Of a DNA stretch of 64,000 bases, positions 53,701 through 64,000 are shown one piece after another; the stretch's first letter is position 1; every line of letters begins with the position of its first letter. The position numbers and the translations under genes were made by a program. Source of the stretch: Diadophis punctatus similis. Lineage: Eukaryota; Chordata; Lepidosauria; Squamata; Dipsadidae. Below the pieces are notes generated by a model that saw only the letters and a list, made by a program, of their open reading frames with translations, had not been told where the DNA came from and made no database searches. The stretch covers positions 197,501-261,500 of the forward strand of contig JALIGW010000022.1 of the NCBI GenBank assembly GCA_023053685.1, in the 5' to 3' direction.

Positions 53701-56700
53701 TTCCCCAAGTTCTCCAAGCTGCGCAAGGCCAGGAGTGCTGGAGAGGTGGCCGTGGCTGAACCGAGCCCAGGCATTTCACGGAAGTTGTCCTCCCTGGAGA
53801 CAAAACGACACCGACTGAAGTTCCCCCGCCTGAAGGTCAAGGAAGCAGTTGCGGCGGAGGCGCACCTTGCCATGGGCCTGCCCCATGCTGGTCTGGAATT
53901 GAAGGAGGCAGGCAGGGGAGGAGGCGAGGGGAAGATGTTTCGATTCACCATGCCTTTTTCCAAAACAAAGAAGCCCAAGGAAGAAGCCGGGGCAAAAATG
54001 GAAATGGGATTCCAAGCCCCGCAAGTGGAGTTTGCTCTGCCAAAGATGGGGGCTGAGTCTCTCGAGGCCAGCCCCGAAGGCGAGAGCCTCGCGGTCTCAG
54101 AATCTCGGCTCGGGTGGCCCAAAGTAGAGGCTGCCCAGCCCAAAGGAAGCGCCAGTGCGCTTGACACCCATCCAGGTCTTCTCCAGGCCAGGCTGAAGCT
54201 CCCTGCAGCCGAAGTGGCATCTCCCAAAGTGGACGTAGATTTGGCCCTGCCCAGGTTGGAGTGTGCTGCCCCAGAGGCTGCCCCTAAAAGGGAGGGGTTC
54301 AGAATCAAAGTCCCCAAGTTTGGGATCTCTGCCGAGGAAGCGGAACTGAAGCTGCCCTTGATGAAGGCTCCTGCCCTGGAAATGGCCCTGGGAGAAAGTC
54401 AAAAAAAAGGTTTGGAGGACCAGCTGAGACCAGGAAGGGCAGTGCCTTCTCTGGGCATGGTAGCTCCTGGGGTGGATCTAGAGCTCCCCTTCCCCAAGGG
54501 GAAGACGGGCATGGAAAGCCCTGATATCTCGGGCAGTCTCTCCTTGGTCAGCCTACTCCAGCTGGGCTCCAAAGCCCAAGAAGGAGGAGCAGGCAAACTG
54601 CCCCAAGTGGAAGTCAGCCTGGGGAGCCCCAAGGCAGACAAGACGAAGGGCCCCGTAATTCAGCTGACTGGCCTGGAGATTTCCCTGAGGGAGCAGCCTT
54701 TGGAGAGCCAAGAGGCAGCTGGAGCGGCAGGTGGTGGTACTCAGGTGAAGCTCTCTGAGGTGAGGGTGCCCTCTCTTGACATCTCTGCCCCCAAAGTCCA
54801 GGATATGCATCTTTGCAAGGCCATGGGGGAACCGGCTGCCCCTTCTGGAAGGGCAAAAGCCAAAGAGGCTGCTGAAGGGGCTGGATTTAAGTTTCAAATG
54901 CCTCAAATATCCCTCCCAAAATTTGATTTCCCTGTCAAGGCAGTCCCCTCCCTGCCTCCAGTCCAGGTCAAAATGCTGAAACCAGAAGGAGACTCGGGAA
55001 CAAAGGTCAGCCTCCCAAAGGTGGATGTTTCCTTGCTGGCAATGAAGGTCCCAGGTGTGCAACTTCCTAAGGTGCCAAAGCCAGAGCTGGCCATTTCTGT
55101 TGAGAAGCCAGAGGTTGAGATGACCGCTCCTCCAGCCCCACTGAGCTTTCCATCTGCGACTGTGCCTGCGCTGGACATTCAGCTGCCGAAAGTTGGGGTA
55201 GAGCTGGATTTGGCAAAGCGTGAAAGAGACTTTTTTAAGCAGGGACCTAAAGCTCAGGAGGTCACCCTAGAGACCCTGAGCAAAGACCTAGAGGTAGAAA
55301 TCAGTCTCCCAAAGTGTGTGGTCAGCCAGCCTGAGCTGGAGCCAGGGATGAGGAGCATCGAAGGGCCGGCTCTTGCTGGGATGGTAGCCAAATTCCCGAA
55401 GGTGGACCTTGCCTTTGAGAAATGGCCAGCAGATCCTGAAGGGCCAAAAACTGACCCAGAAGGAGCCAAGATGAAGCTGCCAACTGTAGAGATCCCACCA
55501 ATAAGTCTCCCAGAGATCACTACTGAGAGTCAGGTCAAGGCGAAAACATCTCGATTTGCCCTGTCCAAATTCAGCATTTCGGGCCCCAAAGTCTGGAGCA
55601 AAATGAGCCCAGACGTTTCGGTGTCTGGAGTGGAGGGCAGAGAAGCTGCCGACCTGGGTTCAAAGCTGAAATTGCCAAAGTTTGGGATCTCTTTCCCCAA
55701 ATCAAAATGGGAAGCAGAGGCAGAAGATGCCAAATTAGCCCTTGAGGTTGAAGGGGAAGCGCCCAAGGAAAGGCTTGGCAAAACTACAGAGAGCAGAATG
55801 AAGTTGCCCACGGTGGAGGTGGATATTGGCCACCCACAAGGCATGGAAGGATGGTCTGACGCAGACAGGGAGGGAACCTCTCCTGAACTCCTCGGTGTCC
55901 AGTTTAAAGGGCCAAAACTCTTTGGGGCCAAAGGCAAGGAGGAAGAGTGGGGTGCCCTAGACAGTGAGGAAGTAAAGCTGCAAGGCAGCAAGGGGGGCTT
56001 GACAGGGCAGCCGGAGCCCAGGATGTTGGAGAAGGACGCCAAGGCTTCCAAGTTCAGGATAGCTTCTTTTGGCCTCATGAGGAGAGAAGTGGAGGCCAAA
56101 GCCAAGAAGGTCCCTGGGAGTCCGAAGGAGAAGCCAAAGGGCCCATTTGGGAAGATGCCCCAGCTGAAGCTTTCCTCTTTGAAGGCCCAAGGAGAGAGAA
56201 GGAAGGTCCACCTTCTAGCTCCAGAACTAGATGAGAAAGTCCTCCCCCAGGTAGAGTTGCCAAAGCTTTCCCCCAGAGCCAAGACAGGGCTGGTCCCAGA
56301 GCCGGAGGGCCCTGGGTTCAGGGTTCAGGTGCCATCAGTGGAGATCGCTGTGCCTAGTTCTCCCCTAGCGGAAGGGGAGGCGACTGTGGAGAAACGGGCG
56401 GGAGATGCAGCCAAGGCGGAGTTCCAGCAGCAGGAGGGAGGGCTCAAGAGCCCCAGAGCGCCTCCCATCCAGGGGTCTGCTCCCACACTAGAGCTGGACA
56501 TTGCTTTGCCCATGGCTGGTAAAGAGGAGGGCGTTCTCCAGGCAGCCCCTGGCACAGGTGCCAAGATCAAGCTGCCAAAGGTGGAGCTGGCAACACTTGG
56601 GAAGGGCCAGGAGGAAGAGGCAGAAGCGGCCATGCAGCTGCTGGGGAAGGAAGGAGAGAAAGACCTAGAACTAGGGGTGGCTGATGCCTCTGCCCTGGAC

Positions 56701-58479
56701 ACCAAGGTACGGCTGCCCAAAGTGGACATTTCCTTGCCCAAGGCCTGGCTGCCAGAGGTGGAGCTGCCTCCAGCCAAAGTGGATCTTGGCCCGGAAGGCC
56801 CAGAAGCAAAGTTCAAGATGCCTTCAATGGGGCTGCCGAAACTCAGCGCCCCAAAAGTGAAGGCTCCCGAGCTGGAGCTTGATATGGGTTTGGACGGGGG
56901 AGGGGTGATGCCCAAGGTCACAGTAGGCACTCCTTCAGTGAAGTGGCCTAAATTTGGGGCCTTGTGCTCAGAGGGAGATGGGCAGGGCGAGGAGGATTTG
57001 CCCCGGGTCCCCCAACTGGAGTTGAAGCCTCCCAAATTCAGGGGAAGCACAGATGCCTTGGACTCTGAAGAAGCAGGGGCGAAAGAGGGCTGGCTGAAGG
57101 TGCCTGCTCTGCCTCTTGGCCTTGGCAAGCTGGAAACAGAAGCTGGGATGGGAATGGAGGAGAGCAGATTCAGGCTGAAGTTCCCGCCGCTCAGCGTCTC
57201 CAAGCCAGAGGCCGAGTTGAGCCTGGATACACAGCCTCTCTGTCGTCCTGCCTTCATTGCTTTGCCCGAGGTCGGCTTCTCGGGGGATCAGGGGAGGGGA
57301 GAGGAGGCCAAGGCGGCAGGGGCAACAGACTTGGAGGGGGGGCTGGAGGGCATGCTGATGATGCCCAAAATCGGTATCACTGCGTGTGGGGCAGTAGGCA
57401 CCAAGTGGGGCACAGAGAGCGCCGCTTCTCCAAGCCAGAGGGGTGCGGGTGGGGGAGTGCCAGAGGGGAAGAAATCAGTTTTTAAGGTCCCTGGCTTGGA
57501 AATTTCTGCTCCAAGTCTCAAAACTCATGCTGAATATGAGGTGGGGCCCCCCCACACGTGGCAGAGGGGCTCCTGGGATCTGGAAGGCACAGGCAGGGAG
57601 GGCTGGAAGCGGACAGACAGCCACTCGGACGCAGGGAAGCGGCACAGGGTGAAGATCCCCACGTTTGGCCTCTTCCTGCCCAGGGTGGGGCTGGAGGCTC
57701 CCGAGGGCCTTGTGGGGCAGGAGGCAGAAACCAAGGGGGGCCTCTTGGCCCTGGGGAGGCCCAAGGAGAAGGAAGGGTCTGCTGGGCTCCTGGCCAGAGA
57801 AGAGGAGAGCCAGGCCAAGGCCGCCAAACTCAAGCTGAGGCCCCCCTTCGGGGTCTCCATCTCTAGGCCCAAGTGGGCCGCCGAACTCAATGGGGAAGCT
57901 GAGGAGGCTTCCTCCAGGCAGAAGGTGCCCAAGCTGGGCTTTTCCAAGGCCGAGGGAGCCGCCCAGCTCCAGGGAGAGAGGGTAGAAGTGCTGCTCCAGG
58001 ATGGGGCGAGCAAGTTGGGGAAGATCCCGCTGCCCCAGGTGGAGCTCCTGTCTCCCTCTAAGGAGGCAGAGACCGACCCAGAGCTGAGCCTCAAGCTGGT
58101 GAAGGCAGACAAGGCCAAGGAGGAAGCCCACCGTGGCACCACCGTTGCCACGGCCCTCAAGGCTGCCAAATTCAAGCCCCCCAGGATCGCACTCTCCGGC
58201 TTCAAGAAGCGCAATGGGGAGCTGGCCCCCGAGGCTGTAACTGCACCCAGGCCCCAAGCCAGGGGGGCATCTTTGAAAGCAACCATTATAGGGGAGCCAT
58301 CCAGCAAGTTCAGGTTTCCAAAACTGGCGTTAACCTCCAGATCCCAAGAGGTGCTGGAGATCTCCGAGGACCAGGGGGTGGGCAACTTCAGGCTGCCCGC
58401 TGTGGCTTTCTCTGCAGAGAGTGGCCCCGAGGAGGGAGGGCCCCCTCCCAGGAAGCCCATGGAAAAGGAGGGTCTCTGA
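50725..58479 (+). CDS. PRX: PRX, periaxin (L-form), four coding exons, about 1,760 aa
   Basis: Periaxin is a PDZ-scaffold of myelinating Schwann cells that links dystroglycan-DRP2 complexes to the cortex (family knowledge). Coding exons: 50861-50866 (only Met-Glu; the exon begins about 50725 with 5' UTR), 51369-51528, 52320-52513 and 53557-58479, all in frame. The PDZ domain spans about residues 10-100 ([49 protein letters not shown]). A basic cluster of K/R at the start of the last exon ([13 protein letters not shown]) is the nuclear-localisation region. [15 protein letters not shown] follows. Then comes a long low-complexity region with recurring hydrophobic-Pro-Lys-Val units such as LPKVDVSL and KLPKFGIS. 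It is longer than the 1,461-aa human protein, and its repeats are less regular. Confidence 0.95.
51554..52088 (-). mobile_element. Retroposed element with inverted ends in a PRX intron
   Basis: It is bounded by 16-bp direct repeats that differ at one base (ccagaagagcccaact at 51538-51553, ccagaagggcccaact at 52089-52104), long like LINE target duplications. On the minus strand it carries an open frame, 52155-51790, containing [19 protein letters not shown] and [12 protein letters not shown]. This resembles the C-terminus of L1-type ORF2 (tentative). The first and last 50-55 bp are inverted copies of each other (ttattagtttataatac and its complement). Confidence 0.6.
52320..52618 (+). CDS. PRX: Possible S-periaxin C-terminus by intron retention
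   Basis: If the intron after 52513 is kept, the PDZ-exon frame stays open for 34 more codons ([20 protein letters not shown] and on) and ends at TGA 52616-52618, giving a protein of about 154 aa. Mammalian S-periaxin (147 aa) arises by retaining the intron at this place, so the arrangement seems preserved. Use of this form is inferred. Confidence 0.5.
52514..53556. other. PRX intron with a LINE-tail fragment
   Basis: A 1.0 kb intron. Bases 52995-53090, read on the minus strand, show gccgccctgagtcc with gggcggcatag and an AAAG-rich tail, a degenerate LINE/SINE 3' end of the same general type as the L2 tail at 30.4 kb. Nothing else is recognised. Confidence 0.6.
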
Positions 58480-59440
58480 ATGAAGGTGCTCCCCAGCCTG
58501 GCTCACACCATGTAAGGTCCAGCACTAACTGCGGGGGGGGGAGGTGCCTTGGCAGGGGGAGGGGCGGCTGGCTGGCACAGGTGTACAGCTGCTTCTCTGA
58601 TGGGCTTCCCTTTTTAACTGCCCCTCCACCACGGCCCTCCTCCTTTGCTCAAGGGGCCTGTGCCTTAAAAGAGGAAGCCAGCCCAGAAAGGGGTGCAGAC
58701 CTGGCAATCCTGTCGGGCGCTGCCCCCTGCCTCCCGGGCAGAGACTGCATTTGGGACAAAGGACTTACCTGCCTTTTCCCATTAGAAGACAGCCCCACTC
58801 CCCAGCTCCTTGGCTAACACTAATTCTGTAACTTTAGAATTGGGTGGGGAAGCAGCTGCGGCTGTTCCATGGTGTTCGCAAAAGGGGCTGTCAGGGCCGG
58901 TGATAGCGCTCAGGGGCAGGGCACGCCTCACACTGATGCTGCAAACAAGGGGACGCCCCTCATCTGGCGGGCTGGTGGGAGATGGGCCTGCGGGAGGAGG
59001 ACGCTGAGCCTGCGGGGACAAAAGGGCCGGCCATGGGAGGCTGCTTCCACTGCCTTCACTTCGGAACCCCCTTCCCCCCCCGGGTGGTCTTCTTGTTCAA
59101 AGGTATCACCTGGGAATAGCCCACCTATGGCACCAAGGAGGGCACTGGCCCTGGGAAGTTGGGAGAGTAAGGGCAATTTAGGGGGCCTCAGATGGGGCAA
59201 AATTATTCCATGTGCTCCAAATGTACAGAAATCTTTTATTCTAATGTTTAACCAATGTGGCCTTCTGAAGTGGCCTTTTTAAAAAAACCTAAAAGATCTG
59301 ATAACTGCTTCTTTCCCAAAATTATAAACTGACCTTTTCTAAAACATGTAAAAGAAATTCCACTATCTCAGATAGCCTGTTCTTCAGCTGCTGCTTGTTT
59401 TCTACTCTGGGTTTGAATAAAAATTAATCTGTGAACTAAT
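58480..59440 (+). other. PRX 3' UTR with poly(A) signal
   Basis: This sequence follows the PRX stop and has no coding potential. AATAAA at 59416-59421 (tttgaataaaaatt), followed by a T/G-containing stretch, is the best candidate cleavage signal and gives a 3' UTR of about 950 nt. Confidence 0.65.
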
Positions 59441-59814
59441 TCCACTACGTTTGCATCACGTTTCATCTTTGGGCTCTCCATAGACACATCACTTTTGTCC
59501 AGCTCTGCACAGAACCAGCCCAGCAGTCAAAGTAGCCACGGACTCAGTAATCCCTTCCATTTTCCTTCCTCTTCCCTTTTGCATCACTTTGAAGGTGGGA
59601 CTTCATAAAGTCAGTTCCGGCATCCAGAGATCCTGGCTTGTTCTGCCCTTGCACCGGTCACCTGCTGCTGGGGACCTGAAGTGAGCCAACTCTAAAGCAA
59701 ATTCCTGTGCCCGAAATGCCATCACCACCTAAGCAGCAGAAACCAGGTCCTCCTCCATCTTGGATGCCAGGAGGCCATCTCTGCCAGTGCCTTCTCAGAG
59801 AAGGAAGCCAACGT

Positions 59815-60722
59815 TTTGATACGGTGTCGGGAGGCAGTGCAGAGTAGTGCAGAGGAGAGCAACCAGGATGATGAGGGGACTGGAGACTAAAACATATGAT
59901 GAATGGTTGCAGGAACTGGGCATGGCTAGTCTAGTGACGAGAAGGACCAGGGGAGACAGGATAGCAGTGTTCCAGTATTTGAGGGGCTGCCACAGAGAGG
60001 AGGGGGTCAAGCTATTTTCCAAGGCACTTGAAGGCCAGACAAGGAATAATGGATGGAAACTGATCAAGGAGAGATTCAACCTAGAAATGAGGAGGAACTT
60101 TCTGACAGTGAGAACAATCAACCAATGGAACAGCTTGCCTTCGGAAGTTGTGGGAGCTTCATCACTTGAGACTTTCAAGAAGAGATTGGACTGCCATTTG
60201 TCAGAAATGGTGTAGGGCAGTGATGGCGAACCTCTTTTTCCTCGGGTGCCGAAAGCACGTCTGCGCGCGCTATCGCGCATGCGCGAGTGCCCACACCCAT
60301 AATTCAATCCCTGGGGAGGGCAAAAATGGGCTCCCCTGCCCCCCCCGGAGGCCCTCTGGAGGCTGGAAATGGCCCATTTCCCAACTGCTGGTGGGCCTGG
60401 TAGGCCCATTTTTCGCCCTCCCCAGGCTCCAGAGGCTTTCCTGGAGCCTGGGGAGGGCGAAAACAGCCTCCCCCGCCCCCCGGAGGCCCTCCAGAAGCCA
60501 AAAACCCCCTCCCAGAGCCTCCGTGCGAGCCGAAAATCAGCTGGCCGGCGTGCACATGCACGCTGGAGCTGAGCTAGGGCAACAGCTCGCGTGCCAGCAG
60601 ATATGGCTCCGCGTGCCACCTGTGGCACGCGTGCCATAGGTTCACCATCACTGGTGTAGGGTCTCCTGCTTGAGCGGGGGGTTGGACTAGATGACCTACA
60701 AGGTCCCTTCCAACTCTGTTAG
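59815..60722 (+). mobile_element. CR1 LINE 3' part, split by a hAT MITE
   Basis: Bases 59847-60215 encode the end of CR1 ORF2 (QRRATRMMRGLE, TRRTRGDRIAVFQYL, NFLTVRTINQWNSLP, SLETFKKRLDCHL). The frame is open to a stop that reads gtg tag at the MITE junction. The 3' UTR resumes at 60654 with gtgtagggtctcctgcttg and ends ggtcccttccaactctgtta. It is 5'-truncated. Confidence 0.9.
60218..60653. mobile_element. hAT-type MITE, family A, copy 2 (436 bp)
   Basis: The ends are cagtgatggcgaac and ggttcaccatcactg. The 8-bp duplications are perfect (gtgtaggg at 60210-60217 and 60654-60661), with the right one falling in the CR1 3' UTR. It is closely similar to the copy at 47078-47510, including cacgcgtgccatagg and cctggggaggg segments. 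Confidence 0.93.
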
Positions 60723-61808
60723 AGGCAGATTTGCAGGAGAGAGAGAAGAGCCAACAGCTGGGAGTCCATCCGATGCTCTTGAGCATCTGGGGCCATGTGC
60801 AGCGATCTGCAAAAGCACCTGCATTCATAAATCAATCTTTATAGTGTCCCACGATCAATGCTTTTCAGCAAGCTGGCTTTGCTAGCCTCAGGCCAAACAA
60901 AGCTGCTTTACTGGGGCTTCTTTTCCTGGTGAGGGGCCGGCAAACATCTGGTCTGCAGGTGCCTTTAGAATTGACCTGGGGGGCAAGAACATAACTACAA
61001 GGGGGCTTCCTGCCCCCTCCAGGGTGTTTGGTGCTGCTTGTAGAGCAAACAGGTCCTTACAAAGTCCTTTCTCTCCCTAACCATTCTCCCCCCCCTCCCT
61101 TGGCCTTAAGGGAGACCTTGCGGGCAGCTGTGGTGTTCATTTACAGCCAGCTTGTTTTACAGAGAGAGTCCCCTCCTTGGGGACACTAAAAGATGATGTG
61201 TGGCACTCGTATAAACTTCTGCCTAATTAAATTAAATTATTCATTATCAAACTGATTAGACCAAATCCTCTGAACACGATGCCATGTTAAGAATCTAGGA
61301 TTGAGTGTTGCATATACTCCAGGGAAGTGAGAGACCCTTTGCTGGTCCTTCACTCAAAGCACACTCTGAACGTAAGGACGGGTGTGTGTGTGCGTGTGAA
61401 AGAGGGGTTCCTCTGACAGAGCCACACCCCTCCACTCACCACGGAACGTCCGTTCCACATTGCAAACGCCTCTTCAAACCCATCCATTTGCAGTACTCAC
61501 CCTTGGTTAAAAGCAACCCCTTGGCTGGCACTGCAGAGGTGCACCCGGGGTCCTCCACCGGGCTGGTTTCCTACCATGGAGCAGCTCTTCCTCCCGGAGA
61601 AGGGGCTGTCAGGAGACCCCAGGGGGAGTGGGCTCCCTGCCTCCATAACAGAACTTTCTTCACCTGGCAACTCTGGAACCCGGCTGACTGTTGCATCACC
61701 TCCTGTTCCGGAGGAGGCTGGGATTCTCTTTGCTCCGCGGCGGCCGGACCTCTCTTTGCAAGAAGCCACTTTGCACCCATCTTTCTGAGCTTGGGCAAGC
61801 CCAGGACA
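60723..61808. other. HIPK4 upstream region / 5' UTR
   Basis: 1.1 kb without CpG island or recognisable repeat. The frame of HIPK4 is open upstream to 61305 by chance. No TATA box or first exon could be fixed. Confidence 0.45.
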
Positions 61809-63832
61809 ATGGTCACAATCGAGTCAGAGTCCGATTTCTATGACGTCTTTGAGATTCTGGGGAAGGGCACGTTTGGGGAGGTCGTGAAGAGCTGGAAACG
61901 GAGCACTGGGGAGATGGTCGCCATAAAAATCCTGAAGAATGACTCCTACCGCAGCAGGATCATCAAGAACGAGCTGAAGCTGCTGCAGACCATGTCCGAG
62001 GTGGACTCCGAGGAGTCTCACATCGTCCAGTTCCACGAGTTCTTCCACGACGAGCTCAAGTTCTACCTGGTCTTTGAGCTCCTGGAGCAAAACCTCTTCG
62101 ACTTCCAGAAAGAGCATAACTTCTCCTCGTTGCCGGTCCGGCACATCCGCACAGTGACCACGCAGGTGCTGAGAGCCCTGGCCAAGTTGAAAGAGCTGTC
62201 AATCATCCACGCTGATCTAAAGCCGGAGAACATCATGCTGGTGGACCAGGTGAGGTACCCTTTCCGGGTCAAGGTGATTGATTTTGGATCGGCCAGCATC
62301 TTCAACGAAGTGCGCTACGTCAAAGAGCCTTACATCCAGTCCCGATTCTACCGGGCCCCAGAAATCTTGCTGGGGCTGCCGTTCTGCGAGAAGCTGGACA
62401 TGTGGTCCCTGGGCTGCGTGATGGCCGAGCTGCACCTCGGCTGGCCCCTCTACCCCGGGAACAACGAGTACGACCAGATCCGGTACATCTGCGAGACCCA
62501 AGGCATGCCCAGGCCTGCCCTCTTGAACGCAGCCCGCAAGGCCCACCTCTTCTTCAAGAGGAGCCAGCACCCCGAGGTGGTGAACTCCTGGCAGCTGAAA
62601 ACCCCGGCGGAGTATCTGGCTGACACCAAAGTGAAGTCTGTGGAGAGGAGAAAGTACGTGCTGAAGTCCCTGGACCAGATGGAGACGGTGAACGTCCACA
62701 AGATGATCTACCCGGACACAGAGGCCCTGGCTGAATACTTTGACCTCCGGAGCATGGTGGAGCTCATCAAACGCATGCTGACCTGGGACTCTCACGAGCG
62801 CATCACCCCCAGTGCAGCCCTGAAGCACCCCTATATTTCCACCCAACCCCTGAAGCAGAACTACGACCTCACCCAGTATTACCAGTTCTGCCTGAGGAGC
62901 CTCCGGGAGTCGCTGCCCAGCCACGGCAAGGCTTCCGAGGAGGAAACGCAACATTACAATGCCATGGACGAGGACCGCTTCTACAGTCGGGAGGAAAGCG
63001 CCCACGGCATCCAGGGCACCACTAGCCAGATGGACGAGCTCAGCATTGCCGAAGCCAGCCGGGAGGTGCCCATAAAGGTGTGGGGCGAAGGGCCCAGCGG
63101 GGGAGGCTACGATCCCCTCCCGGACCCAGCCGAGGCGGTGGCAAATCGGCACAGAGTGGCCCACCAGAGCCTCCGGCTGCGCCATGAACAGGCCCAGCAG
63201 GAGCCCATTCCGGCCTACTACCGAAGCCGGCCCGGCAGCCCCAGGCACCACAAGGCTTCTCACCACATGAAGCCAGACCCCACCTTTGAGAACCTGATTC
63301 TTCTGGGGCAGTACACCCCAGAAGACCCCCCCGGCTGGGAGAAGGAGAGCAATGCCAGCGCCGCTTCCTTGCCAGAGTCCGGTGCCCGGGAGGAGGCGAG
63401 CTACCCCAAAGGCCTTGTCCTCTCGCCCACCACACAGGTAACAAGGATGGTCAAAGGAGGCCACACATTAGGCAGGGTAGGAGGAGCCCCCCTGAGCTGA
63501 TTGGTGGCATAACAAGGGAGTGTAGGCAATGGCTGAGGTGGCATGAATGGGGCCTCAGAGGAGGACTGAGTCAGACATGGGAGGGTCTGCAGTACCCCCC
63601 TCCACACCAATACTGTCACTCTGGGGGCTGGCTCTCTTCTTTCTCCTAGGCCACCCATGAAGCTGACTCAGTATCCCAAGTCCACAGCGATCTTTCGCAT
63701 GTGCTCACACCCCTCCTGAGCAGCGTCTTTGGGGAAGAATGCTCAGCCCCTCCCCGTCCTTGCAGGTCCAGCTCAGGAAGCCATCGCCAAAGCCAAGAGG
63801 GGGCATTGGCTGTCCTAGCCCGAGGACAGTAG
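61809..63832 (+). CDS. HIPK4: HIPK4, homeodomain-interacting protein kinase 4, two coding exons
   Basis: A Ser/Thr (DYRK/HIPK-family) kinase, mainly testis-expressed in mammals. Exon 61809-63437 (543 codons) ends at CAG/GTAACA. Exon 63650-63832 (acceptor TCCTAG) continues in phase to TAG, giving 603 aa against 616 in human. Kinase motifs: GKGTFGEV (18-25), AIK lysine 40, HADLKPEN with Asp136, DFGSAS with Asp158, activation loop PYIQSRFYRAPE, WSLGCVMAELHLGWPLYPG. HAD in place of HRD is normal for HIPKs. The start matches the family N-terminus (MVTIESESDFYD). The C-terminal tail is Ser/Pro/His-rich, without the homeobox-interaction region of HIPK1-3. The second exon is supported by splice signals and total length rather than strong similarity. 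Confidence 0.92.
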
Positions 63833-64000
63833 GCCTGCCCCCACCCCCAGCCCCAGTGGGCTTGCAGGGAGTTATGGGAGCAGCGGCATTCGTGGCAGGC
63901 TGCAAAGGCAACCACACAATCTGCACAATCCAGGCTCAGCATGGACACCCACCTCGGAGAAAAGGAACATACCACAACTACCCTGAGGGGGTCTTTTGTT

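Noticed and set aside
53445..58460. Several long minus-strand frames opposite the PRX last exon
   Set aside because: They mirror the low-complexity codons of the periaxin repeats on the opposite strand, have no splice or promoter context and resemble no known family.
61305..61808. In-frame extension of HIPK4 upstream to an ATG at 61305
   Set aside because: The extension has no similarity to the family N-terminus, while the ATG at 61809 gives the conserved MVTIESESDFYD start.
1..64000. tRNA, rRNA, CRISPR arrays or bacterial-type operons
   Set aside because: I saw no cloverleaf genes, regular repeat-spacer arrays or prokaryotic gene organisation. All supported coding sequences are spliced vertebrate genes or retroelements.

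Overview
This is vertebrate nuclear DNA, most likely from a squamate reptile and probably a snake. Coding exons are split by GT-AG introns. CpG islands mark the promoters. The interspersed repeats (L2-type and CR1 LINEs, hAT-like MITEs, palindromic repeats, a repeat that begins with AATAG-like units) are of kinds I associate with squamates. Gene content and order match the mammalian 19q13.2 block SPTBN4-BLVRB-SERTAD1-PRX-HIPK4. SPTBN4 points one way (minus strand here) and the other four point the other way (plus strand).

Layout: 1-23,549 holds 30 coding exons of SPTBN4 (beta-IV spectrin), from the start codon at 23,537 leftwards to spectrin repeat 17. The end of repeat 17, the linker and the PH domain lie off the left edge. 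A CpG island at about 9.3-10.6 kb sits inside the gene, exactly where spectrin repeat 10 begins. From 24.0 to 30.4 kb, in the presumed 5' intron of SPTBN4, an L2-type LINE is split by a complete Ty1/copia LTR retrotransposon. A large CpG island at 31.4-33.1 kb is the probable shared SPTBN4/BLVRB promoter. BLVRB has five coding exons (32,911-36,757). SERTAD1 is one coding exon (39,119-39,796) behind a CCAAT-rich CpG promoter. A CpG island at 42.8-43.6 kb has no assigned gene. The 47-50.7 kb region is a dense nest of DNA-transposon derivatives. PRX (periaxin) spans 50,861-58,479, and HIPK4 spans 61,809-63,832.

The genes form a conserved synteny block, not a pathway. SPTBN4 builds the axon-initial-segment/node cytoskeleton. 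PRX is a scaffold protein of myelinating Schwann cells. BLVRB is an NADPH-dependent flavin/biliverdin reductase. SERTAD1 is a CDK4/E2F co-regulator, and HIPK4 is a protein kinase.

The most striking item is the copia element at 24,413-29,028. Its two 265-bp LTRs read as identical, its 5-bp target duplication is perfect, and it carries one uninterrupted 1,328-codon gag-pol frame. Its primer-binding site matches the anticodon stem-loop of initiator tRNA-Met, not the tRNA 3' end. It sits inside an L2 reverse-transcriptase frame that is still open on both sides. No undescribed multi-gene system is evident.
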